From contig OY992536.1 in the NCBI GenBank assembly GCA_963921195.1, positions 1,178,001 through 1,242,000 on the forward strand: a DNA stretch of 64,000 bases. Direction: 5' to 3'. Within the stretch, counting starts at the first letter, position 1. Each line of letters starts with the position of its first letter. The notes beneath the pieces were generated by a model. That model saw only the letters and a list, made by a program, of their open reading frames with translations, did no database searches and was not told the origin of the DNA. Shown here piece after piece: positions 1 to 11,133 of this stretch. This DNA is from Pegoplata infirma (taxonomy: Eukaryota; Arthropoda; Insecta; Diptera; Anthomyiidae). The position numbers and the translations under genes are program-made.

Positions 1-196
1 CTTTTAAAACTTGTTTAACACGTGACATTTAAGATGAAACCAATCTGAAATTCAGGGTTTTGCTTATGACGTTGCGAATGAGTATTATTAATTGCATAAA
101 TATTACTCATACGCTCTGTTAAAACAAGAAAATACAAGCAAATTACTAAATTGCTATGAAATTTAAAATTCAAATGCGATTTTTTCGAAAAAAAAT

Positions 197-290
197 TTTG
201 CAACTCTTGAAGAGGAATATGAATTCTGAATTCCTGAAGAATTTTTGAGATTATTTTCAGATTTTTGGAAGGTCAGGATTTTTTTTTTGT
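197..290. repeat. Half copy of the TTTTGCAACTCTTGAAG fold-back terminus
   Basis: TTGCAACTCTTGAAGAGGAA and the following TTTTTGAGATTATTTTCAGA are shared with the left arm of the element at 2294-2808. No partner arm follows. Confidence 0.6.
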
Positions 291-349
291 GTGGATGAAC
301 AAACATCTAAGTTTAAAAAAAAAAAAAATTTTAAAAATGGCCGGATTTT

Positions 350-735
350 TGATAAATTTACTTTTTTAAAAAATGGAAAATTTCAGAACGGGTTCTGAAA
401 ATTTTCCAAAAAAAAAAATTTAATCGATAGCCCAGACAAAACTATATAAGAATGTAAATTTTTAAGATTGTGGTGCATTCCGTTTTAATGTGATAAATAT
501 TTAATCAAGGCAACTCGCCACAAATCTGACCATTTGTCCAATATTTGGCCATGCCTCCTAAGCCCAGCTTTTGAAAAATTGAAAAACCAAAAACGCAATT
601 TTCTAAGTTCCATATAGGTCTATCCATAAAACCTATTCAGAATTTTACGGTACACCTGTTTTTTTCGCTGGAGATTTGGCGTGGAATGTCTGATATTCCC
701 CTTTGTTATTTGTTTTTCAAACATTAGGGCCGATG
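350..735. repeat. Degenerate arm of the large fold-back family
   Basis: Segments TTCTGAAAATTTTCC, TTAATCGATAGCCCA, GGCCATGCCTCC and GGCGTGGAATG occur in the same order as in the right arm at 39590-39900. The partner arm is not present. Confidence 0.55.
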
Positions 736-2293
736 CAGCACGCCTTATCCATATCCGATTGTTCTAAAATTTTATTAGACACATTTTTACACCCAAATGA
801 ATATTTCTAGCAGGAGTTTCAGTCAATATTTTTTTGAGCACCCTAATGAACATCTTATTGTTTTTCCCATAACGATTCGGACAGCGATAAACAGCTGTTT
901 TTTTACTTTTCCCTGCATTTCATCGGTGCTCTAATAAATACACCTACACATACTTTTTAACATTTATTAAAAGGGGCGAAAATTTTAGTGTTAAAAAATG
1001 TATAAAATTTCATTTCATTTGATTCTCGTATACTTTTTTCCGTTTTGATTTTCTTGGCTCTTTGTGTGAGTGTTTTTAGAATTATTATCGTTTTTTTGTG
1101 GGGTCCGTCAGTTTATTTACTTTTCAGACTTTTATATTTTTTTTTTGTTTTCTTTCTGCTACTGCTGCTGCTGTTAGTCATCGGCTTTGGATTAGGTTTC
1201 TGTTTCTGTTTTAGCTTTCAGCTTTTATTGCTATTACTTGTTTTGTTGGCGTTTGTTAGTTGTTGCTGATTTTCGTAGTATCATAGTGTACAAACACACT
1301 AACAAACAAGCAAACAAACAAATTATTATAATTAGTGTAACTTATACTCAGCTCAAATTTGATGTTTTCTCAAGGATAATTTATGTTAAAACTTGAGAAA
1401 GCCAATTATAATTTAACAAATTATAACTAATTATTACGAGACAAGGAAATGGTCATTACAGTTAACAACTTTTACAAAAAGAACAGCTTAAGATTTTTAA
1501 TTTAAATAATTAGTTTTAATTTTATAATTGCTTATTGGCAATACGAATGCAATGTGTATGTATCGTAGATTGGTTAGGAAGAAGTTTTTAATGGCTTGAT
1601 AGGCAGACAGGCAGAAAAAGTTAGTAGAGTCTATATTGGCAAAGCGTTAAAAGCGGAACAATAAACGTTGACAAAACACCCGTTTTACAAAAAAATACTG
1701 TATCGGCTCAATGTATAAATTATAACGCCAGTTGTATGTGTGCTCACGGTTCTAGCTGACGTTGGAAAACATTTGGAAAAACAAAAAATACATTGTACTT
1801 TCGAGACATATTTCTAGCTAAACATTTTGAAAAATTCCAATGCCTTGCCAAATCTAAAACATTTGTCGTATCAACGTTTTTTTAAATTTAAACTAAGTTA
1901 TCGAAAAAAAGCAAAATGATAGATAGATTTAAAAACATTGTTCTTTTAGAAAAATTCTTTGATTTACAAAAGAAAACCTATCTGGAAAAATTCCTAAATT
2001 CCTAAATTCCAAAAATATTTTATGCGTTTTATGAGTGTAGCGCTTTTATTTTGGAGTGTATCGTGTTAACTACAGATATTTTCATTACGAAAAATATTTT
2101 GAAATAGATATTTATTTTATTTTGTACTTATTTTTTTTTCTTTGAAATCCTAATTTTATTTAACTTCTACGAAAAATATTTTTGATGAAAACAAAAAATA
2201 AAAAGTTTTCCGGTCCTTGATTTCTATGAGTTACCCTTCTATATGTTACCCTAGGCCCTAGGGAGTTTCAACAAAAATATTTTTATTTTTTTA
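736..2293. other. AT-rich stretch without recognisable feature
   Basis: The 74-codon ORF at 1045-1269 is Leu/Phe-rich from a T-rich tract and has no domain. Nothing else is supported. Confidence 0.6.
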
Positions 2294-2808
2294 TTTTGCA
2301 ACTCTTGAAGCGGAATATGAATTCTTATGTCCTAAAGGATTTTTGAGATTATTTTCAGATTTTTGGAACGTCAGGATGAACTCGCTCAAATCGATTTTAT
2401 CAAAAAAAATGAATTTTTGACACATCATTTTTTTTTTTTTTTTTTTGTTTCGTGTGTCGTCTTTTTACAAAACCGGATAAATCACTTCTGAAGGTTGCAA
2501 GTCTACTATAAAAAATATCCCCGGTAAAAATAAAAAGTTCAAGGGTCACTAACATGAACTTAAGATTTTAAGATCTGACTTTTTACTTTTAAGGTTATTT
2601 TAGTGACCCTTGAACTTATAATTTTTACAGCGAATATGTATTTTTAGGAGGCTAGCAATATTTAGAAATATAATATCAGGTTTTGTTAAAAAAAAGCACT
2701 AGAAAAAAAATAAAAAAAATATGTTTCATTACCTAAATTTTTTGGATAAAATCGATTTGAGCAAGTTTAACCCATAAGAATTCATATTCCGCTTCAAGAG
2801 TTGCAAAA
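2294..2808. mobile_element. Fold-back element with central hairpin
   Basis: TTTTGCAACTCTTGAAGCGG (2294-2313) and its exact complement at 2789-2808 mark the ends of inverted repeats. A second palindrome sits in the middle: 17-bp perfect arms AAGTTCAAGGGTCACTA at 2535-2551 and 2601-2617. A half copy of the same terminus lies at about 197-290. No ORF. Confidence 0.8.
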
Positions 2809-2867
2809 ATAAAAATAAACTAATTTTTGTAAATGGCAAAAGTTTAAAATATGAAAACCAAAAAAAA

Positions 2868-3426
2868 CAAGTGAGAGTGTTAAATTCGGCTGTGCCGAAT
2901 CTTTTATACCCTCCAAAATGTAAAAAAAATTAAAAACAAAATTTTGCCAGGGGCGTTTCTTTTTTTTTGGGGGGGGGGGGGGGTTGATGGGGTCTGTGGG
3001 TGACGTTGAGAGCACCTTCCCATCGCGATAAATATACCAAATGTTTCATTTATTTAACAAAAATACAAAAAAACATGTTAAAATGTGTATTTTTTTAGAT
3101 GTTGGTTTAGTTCTTCAAGGGGGAACTTTTTCCCCCCTGGTCCGATTTTGCCAGTTTCCGAACTTAACCTGCCTAGGAACATAAGACATATTTGTGCCAA
3201 ACTTGAGGGGTCTAGCCCCTTTATTTTGGACTGCATCGTGTTAACTACAGACGGACGGACGGACGGACAGACGGACGGACGGACGGACGGACATCGCTAG
3301 AATATCTTAGAATCGATCACTGATCAATAATATATATACTTTATGGGGTCCCCGACCGATATTTCGATGCGTTACACACGGAATGACAAAGTGAGTATAC
3401 CCCCATACTGTAGTTGGAGGGTATAA
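2868..3426 (-). mobile_element. mini-me element, family A (full)
   Basis: Read on the minus strand it shows the mini-me architecture: a 5' hairpin TATACCCTCC...GGGGGTATA, AATATCGGTCGGGGACCCCA, a (TA)n tract, the conserved core (ATTGATCAGTGATCGATTCT..AGCGATGTCC), a (GTCC/GTCT)n tract (plus strand 3249-3292), then about 350 bp and a 3' palindrome GATTCGGCACAGCCGAATT, ending ACTTG. Non-coding; a 71-codon ORF through the tract is not a gene. Confidence 0.85.
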
Positions 3427-3429
3427 AAA

Positions 3430-4770
3430 AATAGATTTTCGAAATGTTCATTAAATTCACCAGCAAACAAAACAGTATTATAAATTTAAAATTATGTATT
3501 TCATTTTATTTTGCACCGAAAATAGAAGAAGATAAATCTAAAAACTACTTAAACAAAAGCCAGCATTTTGCGAAAGGCATTAACAAAGTAATGATAAAAA
3601 TGAGATGGTAAAACTTGCAATTTGTAAAATGCAAAATGCACACTTACGTTTTAACAATCTATAGAACGTTCTGTGATTGTGACGGTGAATATAAAAGTGT
3701 TTTTTTTTTATTTAGCTGCGATGCAATTTTCAGTAACATTCTATGCAAACATTTTACCATTCACGGTGAAACTATTTATGAACAATACTCATTCCCTCCA
3801 TTAAGAATGGCGGATGTTTGTATGTGATGGTGGTGCGTTTTGATTTGGTTTAGTGTGGTGTGTGTGTGCGTGTGTGTGTGTGTGGTGGCTGTTAACTATT
3901 TACATATGAAATGTTGCGGTAACGATGTATGACTATCATGGTACACCACTGAATATATTCGTAGCATTTGAAACACAAATAAATTTCTATTTTAGCTACA
4001 AAATATTTGTGAAAAATGCATTTTGTTTAAACGCGAAAAAACCCCATTCACTTGTCATTTTTCATTTTTTTTTTTGTTTAATTGTAGTTGTTTTATTGCA
4101 AAAAAACAAAAAGAAAAAAACTTAAACAAACAAATGCTATTAAATAGAATTTTATTCGCGAAAAATCTTGTTGATTTTTATATACATCCTCCTCTTCACT
4201 GTTTACAACTCTGAAAGCCCGAAATGTAAATGCCCATATTTATAAACGCATTTACATTTTCATAGTAACACACGCACACATATACACAAATAGATACGAA
4301 CACATTGTTAAAGAACAATGTTTATGGTTTTATGCATTTGTTTGTGATTACATATTGGAGTTGGGTGAAACAAACATTGTTGTCAAATATAAAATCGCCT
4401 GGGTCCAAAAGTTTCACAAAAGGATATTTTTTCTAATAGAACCGATTAAAGTATCTGGAACTTATTAAAATTTTAATTTAAAATTCTTCACTCTAATTTA
4501 ACAAATAATAGAACTTTAAACTTTAGGAATAGTTGAGTTGAAGTTGTAAAGTCATGCCTTCTCAGAGTCGGTTCATAATCGATTATTATTATTTAGCGCG
4601 AAAGTGATGTTATAATAAATTTATATTTTTTTTTAGTTTTTTTGTGACAATTTAAATCTTTTGAACCTTCCAAATACTCTAAAACATGAATTTATTGTAG
4701 TCTTGCTTAACCCGAGTAAAAATAATTATATATAGATGTATATAATTTTATCCAATCATTAAAAACATTA
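3430..4770. other. AT-rich stretch without recognisable gene
   Basis: Only a short (GT)n run near 3858-3884 and scattered short ORFs (3615-3827, 3925-4214) without domains. Confidence 0.6.
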
Positions 4771-4774
4771 TATG

Positions 4775-5350
4775 ATTTAATGAAAATCGCTTCAGCCGTT
4801 TAAGCTTTTTTTTGCGGAAAAGGCAGAATACAATTCAATATAATAAAAAGGGGCGTGACATGTTACGCCCCTTCGTCCGATCGCTTTCTCCAATGGCCTA
4901 TAGTTCCCGCCTCGGTTAGTACTATATGTGGTGAAAATTTCATGAAAATCGGTTCAGCCGTTTAAACTTTATTGAGGAAAATGCAGATGTAGCTTTCAAT
5001 AAATTCAAAAGGGGCGTGGCATTTTACGCCCCTTTGTCCGATCGCTCTCTTGTATCGCCTATAGTTTCCGTCTTGGTGAGTACTATTTGTGGTGAAAATT
5101 TCATTAAAATCGGTTCAGCCGTTTATGCGTTATTAAGGAAAAGGCAGAATAAAGTTCCATAAAATAAAAAGGGGCGTGGCATTTTACGCCCCTTTATCCG
5201 ATCGCTTTCTTTTATGGCCTATAGTTCCCGCCGTGGTTAGTACTATATGTAGTGAAAATTACATGAAAATCGGTTCAGCAGTTCTTCCCTGATTGCGGAA
5301 CAGACAGACAGACAAACCAACACTCAGATTTATAATATTAATAATAGGGA
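4775..5350 (+). repeat. Three-unit 160-bp tandem repeat at the 3' end of an RTE-like element
   Basis: Units begin GGGGCGTG at 4850, 5011 and 5171. Each holds a hairpin (AAGGGGCGT/ACGCCCCTT) and AAAATCGGTTCAGC. The array ends GGAACAGACAGACAGACAAA then ATTTATAATATTAATAATAGGGATA, which is like the tail of insect RTE-type repeats (inference). Confidence 0.65.
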
Positions 5351-6300
5351 TATATGTTACGCCACCTTAAATTCCATAATGGGATATATACCATCGGGAC
5401 CAGAGGACTTTTAGTTACCGAAAGACGAAAAGGTGTATCTAATCGAATCTTCAGTAACTACCCTTCTTGATATATGCCAGACCCAACCCGTGGTCACCGC
5501 AAATAATTTCTGTTTTTGTCGTTGTCACTTTGAACCCTGGAATATAAGTGGACAACACAATATCAATGACTTCCTGTTGGTTTTCAGTGATCCGGTTTCT
5601 TGATGAAGTCAGGTTTACACAGAAAACAAATTTTGCTAATTTCTAACTGAAATTGCAAATTTGCATCAAGGTTGTCACCATATCGATAAGCACAACCATA
5701 GAGAAACATAGAGGCGAAGGTGAAAGAAAAAAACAATATTGCTATCTTTTTCTAATTTCTCACACGTACGTTGTCGATGTGAATTCACCCCACAATACAT
5801 GTTTACAAGTTGTACTTTGTCAACAAATACATGTATCGCCTCTATGTATACTCTATGGCCACAACTAAATTAAAAATTAAAAAAAATCGATTGCACAGCC
5901 GCATTTGGTAACAGCAAGCGAATATTGCAATGAAAGTGCAATGACGTACCGTGTTTATCATGTTGGGCGCTGGCAGTGTACTTAACTGTGTCATTACATA
6001 TTATATACCAGGGCGCTACGTTTTCAACAAACATTTTTTACGGCCCACTCTATTGTCAATAGAGGGAAAACTTTTTTGGTTGTGCATTTTCAGCTGAGAT
6101 CTCAAAGCACCATAATTTATTGGTATGGTGACACAGCCACGCACTGTTTACTTAACACTAGAGACTTTTGCCAAAAATCTACGTTTTTTGTATATATAGT
6201 TTCAAAAGCTTTTATATACAAGTGCACACTATAAAGCGTCGAATTGGTTTTCCTAAATGCAATCCAAAAAAAAGAAGGATGTTTAGCATAGCCGTGGTGC
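5350..6300. other. No gene recognised
   Basis: A 71-codon ORF at 5653-5868 has no recognisable feature. Around 5689-5840 the words TAGAGGCGA and TCGCCTCTATG suggest a weak inverted repeat. Confidence 0.5.
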
Positions 6301-6304
6301 CACA

Positions 6305-6345
6305 ATAAACCTTAGAGTCTATGTGCTATGTGTGCTGACGTAAAG
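6305..6345 (+). repeat. Short LOA-like 3' tail remnant
   Basis: The sequence around GAGTCTATG...GTGTGCTGACGTAAA resembles the 3' ends of the two LOA-like fragments. It is immediately followed by a mini-me fragment. Confidence 0.4.
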
Positions 6346-6361
6346 CCTTAGTGAGCAAGAT

Positions 6362-6470
6362 ATGGGTGACACCTTTTCACTCGCGATAAATATAAAGTCC
6401 TTCAAGAGAAACTTTTTTGCCATCTGGTCTGATTTGATCGTTAACAAACTTATTCTGTGTAATACCTAAA
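6362..6470 (-). repeat. mini-me family A fragment
   Basis: The plus strand reads GGGTGACACC...TCGCGATAAATATAAAG and TTCAAGAGAAACTTTTTTGC, matching 2998-3140 of the full copy. Confidence 0.5.
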
Positions 6471-6677
6471 TGCAATCCCGACTCTGCGTGCCTTAAAAGC
6501 ACTGCATAAACGCAAAATTAAGGTTGTTGTGAACCTCTTAAAACAATTTGAAAAAAACACATTAAAAGTTTTGGCAAAACGGTAAAGGGGAACTTCTTTC
6601 AAATAATAATAAACGTATATTTCGATGTATTCATACTTTAAACATCTGTTAAATATATATTTTTCGTCACTATAGTG

Positions 6678-7229
6678 ATCATTGATTAGCTTTTGATAAG
6701 TTACCAACCCATAATCTTTTACATTTGTTTTCTCATAATTGGCTCGTATTAGTACACTCAAAGAATTATGTAGGTAAATTCCAGTGAATATTCAGTTAAA
6801 ACAAATAAAATTTTATTTAAAAACCATTCCACTGTTTTTTCATTTAAAATAAAAACACATTACAGTCAATTTTAAATGTTAATTTAATGACTAACCAAAA
6901 CATTAAAAAACTAGTGAATATTCAGTTATTTTGTATTGAAAAACAGTAAAACTATATAAGAAATTTTTTACTGCCGAAATTAAATGTAACAGAAAATTCA
7001 TTTTTAATACAGTAAATTATTTTTTTTAAACTACAGAAACAGTAAACAAATTAAATCCTTTATAAAATAAGTGATTTTTCTTTTAAAATGACTTTACTGA
7101 TTACTTTTTAAAATAACCTACAAACAGTTAATGACATAATTTTCTTAGTGTATACTAATAAGAGCCAATTATGAGAAACAAAATCTAAAAGATTAAGGGC
7201 TGGTAACTTATCAAAAGCTAATCAATGAT
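6678..7229. repeat. Palindrome with about 76-bp arms, interrupted by a MITE
   Basis: 6678-6752 (ATCATTGATTAGCTTTTGAT ... GGCTCGTATTAG) and 7153-7229 are inverted complements with few mismatches. The centre TATTAGTACTAATA was cut at TA by the 396-bp MITE. The outward part of the right arm overlaps the GGGCTGGTAACT element at 7193. Confidence 0.75.
6755..7150. mobile_element. CACTCAAA MITE, short form (396 bp), TA duplication
   Basis: TIRs CACTCAAAGAATTATGT and ACATAATTTTCTTAGTG, flanked by TA on both sides. The body is AT-rich with no ORF. It lies in the centre of a palindrome whose arms (6678-6752, 7153-7229) are otherwise continuous, which proves the insertion and the TA duplication. Confidence 0.85.
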
Positions 7230-7254
7230 TAATTCTAATCATTGATCAATACCA

Positions 7255-8065
7255 CACTTAAAAAATTATGTCATTAACTGTTTGTAGTTTATTTTAATAA
7301 TTTTACGTTTAGTCGTTTTTAAAAGAAAAAACATTTGTTTGATGTTCAGTTTTTATTAATGACTACTTCTGTCCTTTGTTTTAAAAATAACACACTAAAA
7401 AATAAAGACTTTCATTAACATTTAATTTTTAAAGTCATTTATTTTTGTTCTGTAAGTAAAAACTACTGATTATTCTTTAAATTTTTAATGATTTGTGTAA
7501 GTATTTTTTTTTTAAATTGTTGGTATTTTTTAATGAGATATCATTAGTTTTTACCTACACAAGTAGGTTATTTTTTTGTAGAAAAAAAGTTCAAAAAATT
7601 ATTTATAGAAATATAAAAACATGTTTGTATCAAGTGACTTTGGCACGGTGACCAGACACTCGGTCAGAGTAGTTGATTGCGGGATCGATTCCCCAAAATT
7701 TTATTAAAAATTTTTACAAAAATATTTCAATAGAAAATTCTAAAAAAATAACCTACGAAATCATTAATTTTTAATGTTTTCGTAGGTTATTTTTTTGGAA
7801 TTTGTTAGTAAAAATAACAGAACTATCATTAATTTTAAATGTTTTCGTAGGTTATTTTTTTCGATTTTGTTGGTAAAAAATAATGAAAAAAACGTAATTT
7901 TTTAATGTTTAATGTTATTTATTTTAGAAAATTTTGTTAACAGTAAAAAATAAATGTTGATGTTTGTTAAAACAAATGAATAATTACTGGGATGGTTTTC
8001 AATTGTTTATTCACTGGTTTAAAGTGTGTTTTTCATTTGTTTTTGCATACAAAATATTTTGAGTG
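7255..8065 (+). mobile_element. CACTTAAA element, long form (811 bp), with tRNA-like block
   Basis: TIRs CACTTAAAAAATTATGTCAT and CAAAATATTTTGAGTG. Several internal palindromes (for example ACCTACGAAATCATTAATTT repeated around 7750-7860). A tRNA-like block lies in the middle (7639-7696). It shares terminal sequence with the short form and nearly equals the copy at 62258-63067 in length. Confidence 0.82.
7639..7696 (+). other. tRNA-like block (Pol III A- and B-box matches) in a TIR element
   Basis: TTTGGCACGGTGACCAGACA resembles a D arm and A box (TGGCNCRRTGG). 35-40 nt later GGGATCGATTCCCC is a T-arm stem-loop with a perfect B box (GWTCRANNC) at 7683-7691. The second copy (GGCACGATGGGTAGAGTGTC) keeps the D arm better. 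There is no proper acceptor stem, so it is not a functional tRNA gene. Confidence 0.6.
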
Positions 8066-8589
8066 TAATCATTGATCAATTTCATATAAATTTGACGTTT
8101 GGAAACAATGATTAGCACTAATCTTTGATTATATTGTGATGAGTTACCAGCCCTTAACAAAAAAATATTATATTAAATTCCAAAAATACTTAAAACTTCA
8201 GTTGATTTTTGTTTTGTCCCTTTTGTTTGTATTAATTTCCCACGCCTGGCAACTCTGGCCATTGTGTTGTATTTCATTTATTTATTTTATAGAATTTTAA
8301 GTATTTTGGCAAATTTTTTACTTGCCTATTTGTCTCATTCAATACACAAACACTTATGTTTAGTAAAATAAAAAAATGAATAAAGTTTTTTTATTTTTAA
8401 TTTACATTGTCAGTCTGTATAGCAAATAAATAAATAAATTTGTATTTGTTTTATTTGGTTTTCGTCTGTTTACCACTAGATTATACTTTGGTGTGTGTAG
8501 CATACACTCGAACAAAATATGTAAAATTTCCAAAAAAAAGAGCCTCTTAAAATAAAGCAAATTAAAAATAATTAAAAATAACAATCTAA

Positions 8590-8638
8590 TTGGTAAAAAG
8601 CTTGTTAAATAACAAATAATTAACAAGCTTTTTACCAA
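8590..8638. repeat. Perfect 19-bp hairpin
   Basis: TTGGTAAAAAGCTTGTTAA and its complement are separated by an 11-nt loop. The two halves may be the ends of a minimal inverted-repeat element. Confidence 0.7.
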
Positions 8639-8644
8639 TAAAAT

Positions 8645-8900
8645 TGTAAATTTACAATTTTTTTGAAGCGCTAAAAATTACAAGGACTTCTCGTGACTTT
8701 ACTAGATTTTGTGCTTCCTTCTATTTTACGAAAATTTCTAGCTTTTTTGTAATTTTACAAGGGTGTAAATTGTAAATTTACAACTTTTTTGATGCGATAA
8801 TACTTACAAGGAATTCTCTTGACTTAACTAGATTTTTTTTGTAAAATTACTTTCAACATTTGGGCATTTAGAAAAAAAATTGTAAAATTACAAAGAAAAA
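8645..8900 (+). repeat. Two tandem units of about 125 bp
   Basis: TTGTAAATTTACAA opens each unit (near 8644 and 8769), followed by a TTTTTTGAWGCG motif, then TTACAAGGAMTTCTC and GACTTWACTAGATTTT. Confidence 0.65.
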
Positions 8901-9105
8901 TTAAAATGTCAATAGAAAATTTTTTGTTAAACAACAAGGAAAACTGTTAAATATTGGTTAAATGGGATAACGGGACTTTTTCTAGTAATTTGACAAGGTT
9001 TTTTTTAGTGTCTCATATACAATATAAAGTGTGCGGAGGAATGTTTTTTTACAAAGTATTACGCAATTTACAATTATAAATTTGGTAATAAATGAAAAAA
9101 TTATT

Positions 9106-9270
9106 GGCCCTTACCACAAGACAAAAAGTCTATTTTAACAAAAGTTTTATTTTAAATTTCAAATTTTCAATACATTTTTTGAAAGTCGATTTTAAAAACA
9201 AAAACAATTTGTATGGAAATATAAATTAAAAGCTGCTTTTAAATATATTTTATTTTTCTATGGTAAGGCT
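9106..9270. mobile_element. TTACCACAAGA MITE, copy 1
   Basis: GGCCCTTACCACAAGACAAA ... TATGGTAAGGCT form short TIRs. The body, including CAATACATTTTTTGAAAGTC, is nearly identical to copy 2, 434 bp downstream in the same orientation. Confidence 0.75.
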
Positions 9271-9539
9271 GATTGTTTTTTGGATTTACTGGTCCTTAAA
9301 GCATTGAAAATTAAAAATTAACATTCTTATATATTTTTGATATAAAAAAAAATCTGCAATAATTGCATTTAGTTAAAATTTATTGAAGCTCTCGTAGAAA
9401 AATTAAAAGGTTTAAAAACAAGGAAGCAAGAGAAAAATTCTCTGTTACTGAGAAATTTTTTCTATAGAAAATTTATAAGACTTTTTGAAATTTTTCCTAC
9501 AGAAAACATTTTAAAATTTGAGATAATTTGTCAATCTAA

Positions 9540-9706
9540 GGCCCGTACCACAAGAAAACAAAAAGTCTATTTTAACAAAAGTTTTATTTTAAATTTCAAA
9601 TTTTCAATACATTTTTTGAAAGTCGATTTTAAAAACAAAAACAATTTATATGGAAATAAAATTAAAAGCTCATTTTAAATTTATTTTATTTTCTTGTGGT
9701 AAGGCT
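9540..9706. mobile_element. TTACCACAAGA MITE, copy 2
   Basis: GGCCCGTACCACAAGAAAAC ... TTTTCTTGTGGTAAGGCT, with clear inverted ends. Same direction as copy 1. Confidence 0.75.
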
Positions 9707-9818
9707 GTAAAATTCTTACATTTAGAGCCAAGTAAGTATTAATAGATTTTCCAAAAATAAAGTCTGAAATTCTGATATATTTTTCTATAAACAATATCAC
9801 GACTAGTCTGATATTTTT

Positions 9819-9850
9819 TATACCATCCACTCTACTGATAGTGGGTGTAA
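9819..9850 (+). repeat. mini-me family B 5' hairpin remnant
   Basis: ATACCATCCACTCTACTGAT followed by AGTGGGTGTAAT is a degenerate family B start. Nothing of the core follows. Confidence 0.5.
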
Positions 9851-9987
9851 TAAAATAATAATAGTTTGATCACATGATCAATTATTTTGATTTATTCTTT
9901 CTATTTATTTACAACTATTTTTTTTAATAAATTCAACCTATCCGATAACTGGTATTAATGACCGTCGTCTCGATGTAGCGAAAAAAC

Positions 9988-10050
9988 CAAGGGCGCTGGT
10001 GGGAATCGAACCCACGACCCCCACGTTGAAAGGCTAGCGCTCTGGCGAAA
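9988..10050 (-). other. tRNA-like remnant with T arm and B box
   Basis: On the minus strand GTCGTGGGTTCGATTCCCAC (T arm; B box GGTTCGATTCC) is preceded by CCAGAGCGCTAGCCTTTCAA, which resembles a D arm and anticodon region. No 7-bp acceptor stem can be closed. It is probably tRNA-derived repeat sequence. Confidence 0.45.
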
Positions 10051-10119
10051 CCGATTTATACGCTTGGGGTACCAAAAGTTGCGTAATTATCGTGGTCAGA
10101 GGGATACTAATATTTATTT

Positions 10120-10708
10120 GTATACCCTCCAACCACAGTATGGGGGTACACTCACTTTGTCATTCCGTGTGTAACACATCGAAATATCGGTCGGGGACCC
10201 CACAAAATATATATAATATTGATCCATGATAGAATCTAAGACATTCTAGCGATGTCCGTCCGTCCGTCTGTAGAAATAACGATGCAGTACAAACCAAAAG
10301 AGCTAGACCCCTGAAATTGGGCAAGAATATCTCTCATGTTACTGTAAGGTCAAGTTCGAAGATGAGCAAAATCTGACCAGGGGGAAAATTTCCCCCTCGA
10401 AGAACTAAAACGACCCCTGAAAAATACGATATTTTTACGTTTTTTTTTTTAATTTTTGCTTAACAAATAGACCTGCGCTTGGACCAAGGGGGTTAGAAAA
10501 TTCGATTTTTTCTAGCCCGCTCCCCTTTGGGGGCATGGTTATAGAAATTAATTAAAAATAACGATAAAAATTTATTATTAAGCGTAAATATCATAATCAA
10601 ATAATTTGTAAACATATATAGGGGGTACAGGTGTCCCCCACCAACTTCGCGATTTTTTTTTTTAATCTTATAAAAGATTCGGCACAGCGAATTTACCACT
10701 CTTACTTG
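10120..10708 (+). mobile_element. mini-me element, family A (full)
   Basis: All landmarks are present in order: the TATACCCTCC hairpin, a short (TA)n, the core AGACATTCTAGCGATGTCCG, a short (GTCC)n reduced to about three units, and the 3' palindrome GATTCGGCACAGCGAATTT (one mismatch), ending CTTACTTG. Confidence 0.85.
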
Positions 10709-11133
10709 TATTAAATCGGTTAAGTATTTTAAAAGATGCGAGTGAAAATGTAAAGGTACCTCTAAAATTTTGGTGTATTATGTATGTGAACGAAACTTAG
10801 AACATAAAGTTATTTTATCATTCCTAACTCTCACAAAAAATTTGGGCGGAATCGCACCATGGAGCGTGGCACCTGACATGTAACTCAAAATTTTAAAATG
10901 CTGTATCTTTGCTGATGGTAAACATATTTGAATGAAATTTAAATAGATTCATATTTTATTGTTCTCAACATTTTTCTGGTTATGATGATACCAATTATGG
11001 CAAAATTGGTCCAGGGGCTAAGAAGCTAAGAGCAATTTAGGTGAAATACAATAAAAAAAACACAACGCTATGGCGTGGTTTACATTGATGTGCCATTTTC
11101 TGTGCATACGTGTATGTAGTTGTTAGTAGTGGT

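Larger units (their letters stand above)
7193..8157. mobile_element. Outer MITE with GGGCTGGTAACT termini, hosting the 811-bp element
   Basis: TTAAGGGCTGGTAACT (7193-7208) and AGTTACCAGCCCTTAA (8142-8157) are perfect 16-bp inverted repeats, continued imperfectly inward (ATCAATGATTA motifs). The long CACTTAAA element fills the centre. Flanking TTAA or TTA may be a target duplication. Confidence 0.65.

Noticed and set aside
9988..10050. A tRNA gene on the minus strand
   Set aside because: The T arm is good, but no acceptor stem closes and the anticodon arm is not paired.
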